A stretch of DNA of 54,386 nt. Source: Nitrospirales bacterium. Its GTDB lineage: Bacteria; Nitrospirota; Nitrospiria; Nitrospirales; UBA8639. A model generated the notes under the pieces. The model was not told the DNA's origin and did no database searches. It saw nothing but the letters and a program-made list of their open reading frames with translations. Shown piece by piece: positions 7,572 to 17,758 of the stretch. The position numbers and the translations under genes are program-made. Positions within the stretch are counted from its first letter, which is position 1. Each line of letters opens with the position of its first letter. Location: NCBI GenBank assembly GCA_029261275.1, contig JAJDBR010000144.1:1-54386 (forward strand), given 5' to 3'.

Positions 7572-9443
7572 CTAGGGAACAGCAATCGAGGAAAGGTCTT
7601 CTTTGGCAGTATCGAGTGATTGAAGGATATCTTCAATCTCTTCATCAATAGGTTGCCGTGGAATATCTCCTGATGACGGAGTTGATATAGCGGACTCGTT
7701 TTTTTGATTTATGTTTTCCTTGGCTGGCTTTAAGGTAGCGGGACTCTTAAGAGGTCCTATCTTCGTCGCGTTCGTGGTTGGTGACGGAGTTATCCTGTGT
7801 CCCGCCGATGTCCTTTTGGCCGGGAGTTTTTCAAGTGGGGTAATGGACTGGTTTGAAACTGGTGGTTGCTGAGCCATTGCTGGCTGGACAGGGGCTTTCT
7901 TGACGGCTTTCGTTGTTGGAGGTGAGGCAATCTCTGGAATGGCTGGAGCCATTTTTGACGGTGTTGGGTTCCCAGAGGTTTTCGGTTGCTTGGAAATAGG
8001 CTGTTTTTGAAGTGGGACGAGCGATGATTCTTGTTTCGTTTTTCTGGTCTTGGGTAGTGGTGTGACGGTAGATTGCTTGGGTTGTGCTTCGGGTTTTTGA
8101 GAACGAGACGTAGGGTTAGATAACGCATCGTGTTTTGGTTCTATTGGGAGAGCTAACGGTGGTATTTCCTGTTGGCGGAGTTCCTCTGACCCCGAGGGGA
8201 GTTCCTGGAGATTCACGGCATCTTGAGCCGGAGCGACGGGCTTTCCATCTTCGATTGACCTTGTCGCTGGTAGATTCGTTAGCGGTGATGAACCCTCAGG
8301 TTGTTCTTGCAGGATCGAAAGATGTGGTTCTAATATATCCCGATACCAATACCCCAATCCTCCAGCTAGCGCGACCAACACTATGAGTCCAAGTGTGATG
8401 CCGACTTTGCGGAGCATGGTGGTCTGTCTGGCTTGGCTATATTTCATGGACGCCTGAGGACGTTGGATTGGTGCTGTTTTGGGTGCGGGGTTCGGTGTCG
8501 TCAACGGGGTGGTGGTTGCGGTTGATAGCATTGCAGGTTCATCTTGATCTTTGGGCGGAGGAGCTTGCGGTTGAGGAGCGACCGGTGCCAAAAAAATACT
8601 TTTCTTGCTGATAGGGAGTTTTTGTAATTGTTGATTGATGATAGTCAGGACGTGGGTCGCATCTTGTAGGCGGTGTTGAGTGTTATTGTGAGTCATATGG
8701 CGGATGAGGTCACATATGGCTTCGGGAACTGTGTCAGGAAAGTCAAATATGGGATCAGCTTGGTCGAACGCTAATTTCCCCATGATGGACGTTTTTGGGA
8801 GGCCCGCGTAGGGAACGGTGCCGGTGAGCATTTCGTACATCATGAATCCTAGAGAATACAAATCGCTACTGACGTTGAGCAGCTCTTCCTTGGCGATTTC
8901 CGGCGGGAAATATGGCAAGGGTCTGAGGATCTCTGGGTCACAATTGGACAAAATATCCATCAGGATCCAGGATAACCCCAAGTCCAAAACTTTGATCTGA
9001 CCTTGTAATCCGACTAAGACATGGCCTGGATGAAGCGTTCCATGGATGATGCCCTGGAAATGCGTATGGACGAGGACTTCCGTTATCTCCCGAGCAAGCA
9101 TGAGCATGTCTTGAATGGGTAGCGGGCCTTTGTCATGAATCAACTGTTGAAGGCTGGGTGCATCGAAGAATTCCATAAAGATGACAGGGGTGTCCTCTTC
9201 TTCTTCGACTTTGAAAATTTTTATGAGATTCGGGTGATCTAAAAGGAGAAGGGGGCTAGATTTTTCAACGAAGGCTTTGCCACGAATCACACGGTTATTA
9301 ATATGGGAATGATAGATTTTGATTGCCACCTCTTGTCGTAATCCAAGATCATATCCATAAAGAATTGTTCCGGTTTGACCCTTGGCAATTTCCCCTTGAA
9401 TCTCAAATTTCCCGTCGAACAGTTCTTTCTTGAGTGTTTTCAC
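7572..9443 (-). CDS. Serine/threonine kinase-like membrane protein, probably a pseudokinase
   Basis: A 623-residue protein with an N-terminal Hanks-type kinase fold (about 10-275), a proline/alanine-rich linker, one membrane helix near 347-366 (VGITLGLIVLVALAGGLGYW) and a long Pro/Ser/Thr/Lys-rich tail that would be periplasmic. The glycine loop (AKGQTGTIL), the beta-3 lysine K42 in EVAIK, a plausible helix-C Glu60 and the APE-like PPE are present. However, the catalytic loop reads IIHGTLHPGHVLV, so the HRD aspartate is Thr136, the following lysine is His138 and the Mg-binding Asn is His141; DFG is DLG (D154). It therefore probably binds but may not transfer phosphate. First gene of a three-gene operon with two multi-pass proteins. 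Confidence 0.85.
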   Translation of the reverse strand: MKTLKKELFDGKFEIQGEIAKGQTGTILYGYDLGLRQEVAIKIYHSHINNRVIRGKAFVEKSSPLLLLDHPNLIKIFKVEEEEDTPVIFMEFFDAPSLQQLIHDKGPLPIQDMLMLAREITEVLVHTHFQGIIHGTLHPGHVLVGLQGQIKVLDLGLSWILMDILSNCDPEILRPLPYFPPEIAKEELLNVSSDLYSLGFMMYEMLTGTVPYAGLPKTSIMGKLAFDQADPIFDFPDTVPEAICDLIRHMTHNNTQHRLQDATHVLTIINQQLQKLPISKKSIFLAPVAPQPQAPPPKDQDEPAMLSTATTTPLTTPNPAPKTAPIQRPQASMKYSQARQTTMLRKVGITLGLIVLVALAGGLGYWYRDILEPHLSILQEQPEGSSPLTNLPATRSIEDGKPVAPAQDAVNLQELPSGSEELRQQEIPPLALPIEPKHDALSNPTSRSQKPEAQPKQSTVTPLPKTRKTKQESSLVPLQKQPISKQPKTSGNPTPSKMAPAIPEIASPPTTKAVKKAPVQPAMAQQPPVSNQSITPLEKLPAKRTSAGHRITPSPTTNATKIGPLKSPATLKPAKENINQKNESAISTPSSGDIPRQPIDEEIEDILQSLDTAKEDLSSIAVP

Positions 9444-9674
9444 AATAGTTCTCTGACTTGTGTATGGTAGACGGGTGTAGTGCTCACCTCAGTGAGACGA
9501 AATTTTTTCCAAAAAAGACCGTAGCCTTATGGCATTCCTGTATATCTTTTCGGAATGCCCCTGGATTTACTTGAATGGCAGGAATTCCTTGGCGTTGATC
9601 TCCGAAGCCAAGAAGTGGGGGAGTAGAGAGTACAAATCTGGAAAAGGAATGTTAAGGCAGGATTGAGATCGAGT

Positions 9675-10838
9675 CTAACGAAGGATTTTGAGTGATTGTC
9701 CTACCTGTTGAATGGCTGTTAGGGCCTCATCGATTTGATCAGGGGAATGCTCAGCTGTGACCGTCACTCGGAGGCGGCTGCTACCTTTGGGGACGGTTGG
9801 AGGTCGGATGGCTGGGATATAGATCCCCTTTTTTTGTAGGCTCACGCTCATCTCGGTAGCGAGCCGTGGGTCGTGCACGATGATGGGGAGGATGGGACTT
9901 TGAGTTTTCGTCATGTGGCACCCCATGGCGGTTAACCCTTGATACATGTGTTCTCGATTTTCCCACAGTCGAGCATGCCGCTCTGGTTCTTGCAGAATGA
10001 GGCTTACGGCGGCTTGGGCCGCCGCCGCCATAGCTGGTGGTGGGGCTGTGCTATAGAGGAACGATCGGGAGGTATTGATAAGATAGTTAATTAATGACAA
10101 TGGCCCCGTCATGAACCCTCCACTAGTGCCTATGGCTTTGCTCAGCGTTCCCATATGAAGAACATTATGACCTTCCACCCCCCAATGCTCGATGGTTCCG
10201 CGTCCCGTGGGACCCATTACCCCCGTTCCATGGGCATCATCTAACAGCAACGTCGCTTCAAATTCCTTAGCCAGATGTGTCAGTTCAGGTAATGGAGCCA
10301 GGTCCCCATCCATACTAAAAACCCCTTCGGTGATAAGTAGAGTTGGGCGATTGGCCTGGCGGTTGGCTAAAAGCGAGCGTAAATGTTTCATATCATTATG
10401 GGGAAAGACCCGAAAGTCGGCTCGACTGAGACGGCAACCATCAATCAAACTGGCATGGCACAGGCGGTCGGCAAAAATGAGTCCGCCGGTTTTGGCCAGA
10501 AGGGGAATGACTCCCAGATTTGTCGCATAGCCGGAAGAAAAGGTCAGTGCGGCGTCGGTGTTGGTAAATTGAGCTAAGGCCAATTCTAGGTTGTGATGGG
10601 GTCTTAGGGTACCGGAAATTAACCGAGAAGCACCTGCACCTACGCCAAATTGCTCAATGGCTTTCTGAGCCACGTGTTTCAGCTGGGGGTGGTTAGCCAG
10701 TCCTAAATAATCATTTGTGGCAAACTGGAGGATCTTTTGCCCTTTCAAAGACATGATGGGGCCTGAGGGAGAGTCCAGAACTGATATTTCTCGTAAGAGG
10801 TGCTCTTGGGCTAATTTATGAATATCTGCTTCCCACAT
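9675..10838 (-). CDS. bioF: 8-amino-7-oxononanoate synthase (biotin biosynthesis)
   Basis: An alpha-oxoamine synthase, PLP-dependent, condensing pimeloyl-ACP/CoA with L-alanine in biotin synthesis. Visible are FATNDYLGLANHP, the GAGASRLISGT block, DDAHGTGVMG with the cofactor-holding Asp and His, and the PLP lysine in HMGTLSKAIGTSGG. The family also holds 2-amino-3-ketobutyrate ligase (kbl), but the N-terminal blocks look more like BioF. The track starts at 10856; I prefer ATG 10838 (MWEADIHKL) because AGGA lies 6 bases upstream of it. Length of 387 residues is normal. It is divergent from ilvB and no other bio gene is nearby. Confidence 0.88.
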   Translation of the reverse strand: MWEADIHKLAQEHLLREISVLDSPSGPIMSLKGQKILQFATNDYLGLANHPQLKHVAQKAIEQFGVGAGASRLISGTLRPHHNLELALAQFTNTDAALTFSSGYATNLGVIPLLAKTGGLIFADRLCHASLIDGCRLSRADFRVFPHNDMKHLRSLLANRQANRPTLLITEGVFSMDGDLAPLPELTHLAKEFEATLLLDDAHGTGVMGPTGRGTIEHWGVEGHNVLHMGTLSKAIGTSGGFMTGPLSLINYLINTSRSFLYSTAPPPAMAAAAQAAVSLILQEPERHARLWENREHMYQGLTAMGCHMTKTQSPILPIIVHDPRLATEMSVSLQKKGIYIPAIRPPTVPKGSSRLRVTVTAEHSPDQIDEALTAIQQVGQSLKILR

Positions 10839-10923
10839 CGAAGGTCCTAGTTTCATTTTAGGCTGGGTTCCAAGGTCTCCCTCTCTATATTTCGTAATTG
10901 CACAAATCCTGCTACAATATTGG

Positions 10924-10953
10924 TTGACTTAAAAAAACGGCAAGGATTACCAT
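10924..10953 (+). promoter_or_regulatory. Candidate sigma-70-type promoter upstream of ilvB
   Basis: TTGACT at 10924-10929 and TACCAT at 10948-10953 are separated by 18 bases. The -35 box is a near-consensus match, the -10 box is fair. It would give a leader of about 160 nucleotides before ilvB. Read by eye only. Confidence 0.3.
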
Positions 10954-10995
10954 TACGTATTTATTTTTGAGGGGTTCACTGTATTCAATCTAAGG

Positions 10996-11018
10996 GGAGG
11001 AGGAATCTTTCCTTTTTT
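10996..11018 (+). terminator. Hairpin plus T-run in the ilvB leader (possible attenuator)
   Basis: AGGAA TCT TTCCT followed by a run of T forms a short stem, extendable by G-T pairs on the GGAGG side, and resembles a factor-independent terminator about 105 bases before the ilvB start. Transcription attenuation is common in front of branched-chain amino acid operons. I could not find a convincing leader peptide rich in Ile, Leu or Val, so the role is uncertain. Confidence 0.3.
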
Positions 11019-11122
11019 GAATGTACATATTAATTTTAATTGGAAGTACGAAACGGGAACCTCACGCCAGTATCTAATCGTGGAGTTTATTTCAACAGTC
11101 TTTTAATCAAAAGGTGAGTATC

Positions 11123-12898
11123 ATGCAACTAACCGGTGCAGAAATTTTTCTGGAATCATTAAAACGCGAAGGCGTCGATACGCTTTTTGCCTTACCCGGT
11201 GGCGTGGTCCTGAAGATTTTTGATGTGTTGCATCAGCAAAAGGATATTCGTGTCATTCTGACTCGTCATGAACAGGGGGCAGGGCATATGGCAGAAGGCT
11301 ATGCCAAAGCCACGGGTAAACCCGGGGTGGCCTTGATCACATCTGGACCTGGGATGACCAACGTGATTACCGCGTTAGCTGATGCCTATATGGATTCTGT
11401 GCCGATGGTGTGTTTTTCTGGACAAGTCCCTTCGGGGATGATTGGGAACGATGCCTTTCAAGAAGCTGACAACACGGGTTTGAGCCGTCCCTGTACCAAA
11501 TACAATTTCTTAGTCAAGGATGTGAACGATTTAGCTCAGACGATTAAAGAGGCATTTTATATCGCGTCGACTGGAAGGCCCGGTCCGGTATTAGTGGATA
11601 TTCCTAAAGATATTTCAATGGATAAGGGAGAGTTTCATTACCCCAAATCCGTTTCGATCCGTGGCTATAATCCGACATATGATGGAAGCAAATGGAAAAT
11701 TAAGCAGGCGGCCGATGCGATCATGAAATCAAAACGTCCGATCCTCTACATTGGCGGAGGGGTGCAACATTCTGGGGCATCTGCCGAAGTGAAAGAATTG
11801 GCGGAAATGACCCATATTCCCGTGGATATGACGTTGATGGCTTTAGGGTGTTTTCCGGGAAATCATCCCTTATCCCTGGGGATGTTAGGGATGCATGGGA
11901 CCTATGCGGCGAATATGGCCATGCATTACTCGGATTTAGTTATTGCCGTGGGGGCGCGATTTGATGACCGAGTGACGGGGAAAGTGGCGGAGTTTTGTCC
12001 GACTGCAAAAATTATTCATATTGATATAGATCCCACGTCGATTCGAAAAAACATTCATGTGGATATTCCTATTGTTGGTGATTGCAAACGTGTGTTGATT
12101 GAATTGAATAATATTCTGCGAGCCACGGTGAATGGCAATCAAAAGGAACGGCGAAAGCCTTGGTGGGATCAACTTTCTGCCTGGCAACAGGAACATCCCC
12201 TGGCGTATATCCAGGAGCCTGAGGCACAAATTAAACCGCAATATCTGATTGACCGTTTGTATGAATTGACTGCTGACCGTGATCCGATTGTGTCAACGGA
12301 TGTCGGTCAGCATCAAATGTGGGCAGCCCAATATTTCAAACTTCAAAATCCACAGACGTGGTTGACTTCTGGTGGATTGGGAACGATGGGATTTGGTTTC
12401 CCCGCCGCCATGGGCGCTCAAGCAGCCTTCCCAAATCGGTTGGTCTTGTGTATTGCTGGAGATGGCAGTATTCAAATGAATACGCAAGAATTAGCGACAG
12501 CCGTGATTGAAAAATTGCCAGTGAAGGTGTTTGTGATCAATAACCGCTTTCATGGGATGGTCCGACAGTGGCAAGACCTATTTTATGAAGGACGATATTC
12601 CTGCAGTTATCTAGATAATGTTCCAGATTTTGTGAAATTAGCGGAAGCCTATGGGGCCGCTGGGGTTCGCATTGAAACGGTTGGCGATGTGGATGCCGGC
12701 ATTCAAGAAGCCTTATCTATTGATCGACCTGTGTTTATTGATGTGCCTGTCTATCAATATGAAAATTGTTATCCCATGATTCCGGCTGGAGGAAGCAATC
12801 ATGAGATGCTGCTAGAGGATCCTCCAGACTTACATAAACCAAAATCTACGCATAAAACGGCTGTACAATCGGATTCCGATACGGTGCTCACAGCCTAG
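11123..12898 (+). CDS. ilvB: Acetolactate synthase large (catalytic) subunit
   Basis: Thiamine-diphosphate enzyme making acetolactate or acetohydroxybutyrate from pyruvate, the first common step of valine, leucine and isoleucine synthesis. The 591 residues show the order TPP-N (LFALPGG, the catalytic Glu in RHEQGAGHMAEGYAK), a central FAD-binding domain (ARFDDRVTGK) and TPP-C with GDGSIQMNTQELATAV...NN, the diphosphate/Mg motif. The track starts at GTG 11114, but that codon lies inside the Shine-Dalgarno sequence AAGGTGAG of ATG 11123, so I take the latter. It is the first gene of a long plus-strand run; ilvN follows 13 bases after the stop. Confidence 0.96.
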   Translation: MQLTGAEIFLESLKREGVDTLFALPGGVVLKIFDVLHQQKDIRVILTRHEQGAGHMAEGYAKATGKPGVALITSGPGMTNVITALADAYMDSVPMVCFSGQVPSGMIGNDAFQEADNTGLSRPCTKYNFLVKDVNDLAQTIKEAFYIASTGRPGPVLVDIPKDISMDKGEFHYPKSVSIRGYNPTYDGSKWKIKQAADAIMKSKRPILYIGGGVQHSGASAEVKELAEMTHIPVDMTLMALGCFPGNHPLSLGMLGMHGTYAANMAMHYSDLVIAVGARFDDRVTGKVAEFCPTAKIIHIDIDPTSIRKNIHVDIPIVGDCKRVLIELNNILRATVNGNQKERRKPWWDQLSAWQQEHPLAYIQEPEAQIKPQYLIDRLYELTADRDPIVSTDVGQHQMWAAQYFKLQNPQTWLTSGGLGTMGFGFPAAMGAQAAFPNRLVLCIAGDGSIQMNTQELATAVIEKLPVKVFVINNRFHGMVRQWQDLFYEGRYSCSYLDNVPDFVKLAEAYGAAGVRIETVGDVDAGIQEALSIDRPVFIDVPVYQYENCYPMIPAGGSNHEMLLEDPPDLHKPKSTHKTAVQSDSDTVLTA

Positions 12899-12911
12899 AT
12901 AGACAGGGAAT

Positions 12912-13433
12912 ATGGAACACATTATTTCGTTAACGTTAGAAAACAAATTTGGCTCCTTATCTCGTGTGGCTGGGCTATTCAGTGGCCGAGGATTTAATAT
13001 TGAAAGTCTTTCCGTGGCTCCCACGTTGGATCCTTCGGTTTCCATGATGACTCTGGTCACGAGCGGAGATGACCGTATTATTGAACAGATTATGAAGCAG
13101 TTGAATAAGGTTATTGATGTTATTAAGGTCGTTGATATCAGCGAAAGTGAATTTGTGGAACGCGAAACCGCGTTAATTAAAGTACATACTCGGCCAGAAG
13201 ATCGTGCCGAAGCATTACGCATTGCGGACATTTTTCGAGCGAGTGTTCTTGATTCCTCTCCGACCAGTTATACCATCGAAGTGACAGGGGATGTGAGGAA
13301 AGTACAAGCCATCATTCATTTACTCCAACCGCTTGGTATTAAAGAATTGGTGCGGACTGGCCGGATTGCCATCGGTCGAGAGCCCACACGTCCCGCGCAA
13401 GCCCAGCCCAGACCGCTTGCGAAAGCGAACTAA
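12912..13433 (+). CDS. ilvN: Acetolactate synthase small (regulatory) subunit
   Basis: A 173-residue protein with the N-terminal ACT domain (MEHIISLTLENKFGSLSRVAGLFSGRGFNIESLSV) and the C-terminal domain found in IlvN/IlvH. The subunit stabilises the IlvB catalytic subunit and mediates feedback inhibition by valine; the ACT glycine loop NKFGSLSRV carries the residues that contact the effector. It lies 13 bases downstream of ilvB and 99 bases upstream of ilvC on the same strand. The symbol could equally be ilvH; both names are used for stand-alone ACT subunits of this size. Confidence 0.95.
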   Translation: MEHIISLTLENKFGSLSRVAGLFSGRGFNIESLSVAPTLDPSVSMMTLVTSGDDRIIEQIMKQLNKVIDVIKVVDISESEFVERETALIKVHTRPEDRAEALRIADIFRASVLDSSPTSYTIEVTGDVRKVQAIIHLLQPLGIKELVRTGRIAIGREPTRPAQAQPRPLAKAN

Positions 13434-13511
13434 TCAGGTCGACCCACTCTGTCTTAATAAAAAAGGCGATCCGTCGATTCTGAGTGGCGGAGCCTACACG
13501 GTATTTTCTAA

Positions 13512-14546
<1,035 letters not shown>

Positions 14547-14561
14547 TGAGACACCTCACGC

Positions 14562-15227
14562 ATGGCTGATCGGGCCAAAGGAATTCCGGTCGCCAAAGAA
14601 GGTATTCCCTTTATTGTCATAGGGGGAATTCTCACCTTGGGTGGTTGGGCAATGGGAGGGGTTGGGGTGACCTATTTGTTAGGAGCTCTCACTCTTTTTA
14701 TAACCTGGTTTTTTCGGAACCCTGCCCGGGAAATTCCTCAGGGTGAGCAGGTGATCGTTTCTCCCGGTGATGGGACGGTTGTCGCGGTGGAATCAGAATT
14801 TGAGCATCGGTATCTGAAAGAACAAAGTATTAGAATCAGCATTTTCCTTAATGTGTTTGATGTTCATATCAATAGGATGCCCATCGGGGGAAGTGTGGAA
14901 GATATGGTCTACCAACCCGGGAAATTTATGATGGCTAATCAACCAGGGGCTTCTAGTGGGAACGAACAAAATGTTCTGATGCTACGTCGATCTGATGGTG
15001 TCAAAGTGTTGTGTGTGCAAATTGCCGGATTGATTGCCAGACGTATTGTGTCGTGGGTTGTGCCTGGAGAGCAGATTACCAAAGGCGAACGCTTTGGCCT
15101 TATTCGATTTGGGTCACGAATGGATGTGTACCTTCCTCAATCCAGCACGATTCGGGTGCAGGTTGGCTCAAAAGTTAAAGGCGGATCATCAATATTAGCG
15201 GAGATAGCATGCGCGGATCCTTCATGA
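14562..15227 (+). CDS. psd: Phosphatidylserine decarboxylase, short form
   Basis: A 221-residue decarboxylase making phosphatidylethanolamine from phosphatidylserine. Its length and N-terminal double membrane segment (FIVIGGILTLGGWAMGGVGVTYLLGAL) match the short proenzyme class seen in many non-enteric bacteria. VSPGDGTVV and FLNVFDVHINRMPIGG are the conserved core blocks, and the self-cleavage site is the Gly-Ser of RFGSRMDVYLP, where the serine becomes the pyruvoyl group. It starts 15 bases after ilvC and overlaps pssA, its immediate metabolic predecessor, indicating translational coupling. Confidence 0.93.
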   Translation: MADRAKGIPVAKEGIPFIVIGGILTLGGWAMGGVGVTYLLGALTLFITWFFRNPAREIPQGEQVIVSPGDGTVVAVESEFEHRYLKEQSIRISIFLNVFDVHINRMPIGGSVEDMVYQPGKFMMANQPGASSGNEQNVLMLRRSDGVKVLCVQIAGLIARRIVSWVVPGEQITKGERFGLIRFGSRMDVYLPQSSTIRVQVGSKVKGGSSILAEIACADPS

Positions 15228-15994
15228 AGCAACCACGAAGACGACGAGTCGTCTCTCTTATTCCCAACATCCTCACTACAGGGAATTTATTTAGCGGACT
15301 GGCCTCAATTCTTTTTGTTTTTGGAGCAAACTTTGAGGCAGCAGCTATTGCGATTCTCGTGGCAATAGTCTTTGATGTGTTGGATGGAACGACAGCCCGC
15401 CTCATGAAAAGTACGAGTGACTTTGGGTTGCAATATGATTCATTGGCTGATGTCGTCTCCTTTGGGGTGGCCCCAGGTTTGTTGGTGTATGTCTGGGCGC
15501 TGAGTACACCAAAAATGTTGGGTGCAGCAGTTATGTTTGCATTTGTGGCCTGCGGGGCCCTTCGCTTAGCGCGGCATAACGTGCTTGCCACTACGGCTAA
15601 TAATGAGAAGCCGTTCACCGGCCTTCCGATTCCTGGTGCCGCAGGCGTCATTGCCACGTTGGTGATCTTTGATCATCATGTGGTGGCCTTGGGTGAAGGT
15701 GTGAAGCCTATTCTGGGCATTGTCCTTACGCTGTCCTTAGCATTTTTGATGGTGAGCACGTTTCGATATCGAAGTCTGAAAGAATTAAAAGCGCAGGAGC
15801 ATCATCATTTTAATTACTTAGTCTATGCCGTGCTCATTTTTATGGCCGTGTTGGCGTATCCCCAAGCCATGTTGTTTGTCGTGTTTGCGGTCTACGCTCT
15901 TTCTGGAGTGGTCGAACAGGGTTGGAAATTGATGGCTGGAATAACCAAAGAAAAACCTGAGGCCAATATGCCATCGGACGAATTTCCAAAATGA
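15209..15994 (+). CDS. pssA: CDP-diacylglycerol--serine O-phosphatidyltransferase
   Basis: A membrane CDP-alcohol phosphatidyltransferase of 261 residues making phosphatidylserine, the substrate of the upstream psd product. The signature DGxxARxxxxxxxxGxxxDxxxD is present as DGTTARLMKSTSDFGLQYDSLAD. A basic N-terminus (KQPRRRRVV) is followed by about seven hydrophobic segments. The start at 15209 has GGAG six bases upstream and overlaps psd by 19 bases. An alternative ATG at 15224 would overlap by ATGA and loses only five residues. Confidence 0.95.
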   Translation: MRGSFMKQPRRRRVVSLIPNILTTGNLFSGLASILFVFGANFEAAAIAILVAIVFDVLDGTTARLMKSTSDFGLQYDSLADVVSFGVAPGLLVYVWALSTPKMLGAAVMFAFVACGALRLARHNVLATTANNEKPFTGLPIPGAAGVIATLVIFDHHVVALGEGVKPILGIVLTLSLAFLMVSTFRYRSLKELKAQEHHHFNYLVYAVLIFMAVLAYPQAMLFVVFAVYALSGVVEQGWKLMAGITKEKPEANMPSDEFPK

Positions 15995-16055
15995 ATGGAA
16001 TAAGAAATAGTCGAATGGAACACAGAAGAAGACGCCAGAGTAGAGGAACCCGATC

Positions 16056-17600
16056 ATGACACGAATGATTCGGATCTTTGATACGACGTTACGGGACGGA
16101 GAGCAATCTCCTGGTGCCAGCATGAATATCGAAGAAAAACTCTTGGTAGCAAAACAATTAGCCCGATTAAACGTGGATATCATTGAAGCGGGGTTTGCGT
16201 TCAGCTCGCCGGGTGATTTTGACGCGATTCATCGTATTGCCCAAGAAGTCGAAGGCCCGGTGATCTGTAGCTTAGCTCGAGCCAAACCTGAAGACATTGA
16301 TCGGGCCTGGGAAGCCCTGAAGAGTGCGCCAAAACGCCGGATCCATACTTTTTTGTCGTCATCAGACATTCATCTGAAACATCAGTTTCGGATGACAAGG
16401 GAAGAAGCACTCAAGCGAGCCGTGGAGATGGTTCAGCATGCCCGTAGTTTTGTGGAGGATGTTGAATATTCTCCCATGGATGCGACACGCTCTGATCTTT
16501 CCTATCTCTGTGATGTGGTCGAAGCGGTGGTTGAAGCAGGAGCAGGTACGGTCAATATCCCGGATACCGTGGGATACACGACTCCGCAAGAGTTTGGAGA
16601 AATCATTCGGAATTTGTGCGAACGGATTCGAGACAAGGGTGCGATCATCTCAGTGCATTGTCACAACGATTTGGGCTTGGCGGTGGCGAATTCCATGGCG
16701 GCCATTCATGCAGGTGCGGGGCAAGTGGAATGTACGGTCAACGGGATTGGTGAGCGTGCGGGCAATGCCTCCTTGGAAGAAATTGCCATGGGGTTGCGTA
16801 CCAGGAAAGATTTTTATCACGCCGATACCCAGATTCAGACTGAAGAAATATCTAAATCCAGTCGCTTAGTCAGTCAAATCACGGGAATGGTCGTGCAGCC
16901 TAATAAGGCCATCGTGGGGGCAAATGCCTTTGCCCATACCTCAGGGATTCATCAAGATGGCCTCCTCAAGGATAAGAATACCTATGAAATTATTCGCCCA
17001 GAAACGATCGGCTTAACGCAAAGCCGTTCAGTGATGGGGAAATTGTCCGGTCGCCATGCATTTCGTGAAGAATTGGCGAAGTTGGGATATACGTTGTCCG
17101 ATCAGGAGCTGCAGGAGGCGTTTGAGCGATTTAAACGATTAGCCGATCAGAAAAAAGAATTATTTGAAGAAGATTTGGAATCCATTGTGAATAAAGCTGT
17201 GACCAAGGTTCCTGAACGCTTTTCATTAAAAGGATTACAAGTGCAGAGTGGGCTCAATGTGCCACCATCTGCTACGGTAGAACTCTTCATTCAGGATCAA
17301 TTAAAGAGTCAAACTGGAACAGGTGATGGACCTGTGGATGCCGTCTACCGTACGATTGCTTCCTTAACGGAAACCAAAAGCCTCTTACGAGCCTATATTG
17401 TGAAAGCCATTACGGGAGGCACCGATGCGCAGGGAGAAGTCTCTGTTCGGGTTGAAGAAAATGGAGAAGTCGTGACGGGTCATGGTTCTGATACGGATAT
17501 CATTATTGCGTCTACACAAGCCTACCTCAATGCGCTCAATAAATTGGCAGATTTAGTGGAACGTCATGCCAGAGCCGAACAAAAAATTGGGTTGTGTTAA
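16056..17600 (+). CDS. leuA: 2-isopropylmalate synthase
   Basis: The committed step of leucine synthesis, condensing 2-oxoisovalerate with acetyl-CoA. The 514 residues begin with a TIM-barrel HMGL-like domain: IFDTTLRDGEQSPGASM with the metal-binding Asp, and HCHNDLGLAVANSMAAIHAGA with the HxH metal ligands. NGIGERAGNASLEE is the second family signature. The C-terminal 130 residues form the LeuA dimer/regulatory domain responsible for leucine feedback. GAGGAA lies upstream of ATG 16056. Length fits LeuA rather than homocitrate or citramalate synthase, although citramalate synthase is the main alternative in this family. Confidence 0.94.
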   Translation: MTRMIRIFDTTLRDGEQSPGASMNIEEKLLVAKQLARLNVDIIEAGFAFSSPGDFDAIHRIAQEVEGPVICSLARAKPEDIDRAWEALKSAPKRRIHTFLSSSDIHLKHQFRMTREEALKRAVEMVQHARSFVEDVEYSPMDATRSDLSYLCDVVEAVVEAGAGTVNIPDTVGYTTPQEFGEIIRNLCERIRDKGAIISVHCHNDLGLAVANSMAAIHAGAGQVECTVNGIGERAGNASLEEIAMGLRTRKDFYHADTQIQTEEISKSSRLVSQITGMVVQPNKAIVGANAFAHTSGIHQDGLLKDKNTYEIIRPETIGLTQSRSVMGKLSGRHAFREELAKLGYTLSDQELQEAFERFKRLADQKKELFEEDLESIVNKAVTKVPERFSLKGLQVQSGLNVPPSATVELFIQDQLKSQTGTGDGPVDAVYRTIASLTETKSLLRAYIVKAITGGTDAQGEVSVRVEENGEVVTGHGSDTDIIIASTQAYLNALNKLADLVERHARAEQKIGLC

Positions 17601-17758
17601 CTAAGAAAACTAGTTTCACCCAATTACCGGTCACGCATTGGTCCTGCCGTTATCTTCATCTCTAAACTCGGAGTGTTCGTCATTGTGTTAATACCATACG
17701 TAGGGATCGTCCATTGCGGTCTTAATATTTTTATGAATTCTTGTTTGGTGGAGGAGTG

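Noticed and set aside
14562-15994. psd-pssA inside a branched-chain amino acid operon, as a novelty
   Set aside because: The order ilvC-psd-pssA-leuA is known from several bacterial groups (for example Geobacter-like deltaproteobacteria), so it is not new.
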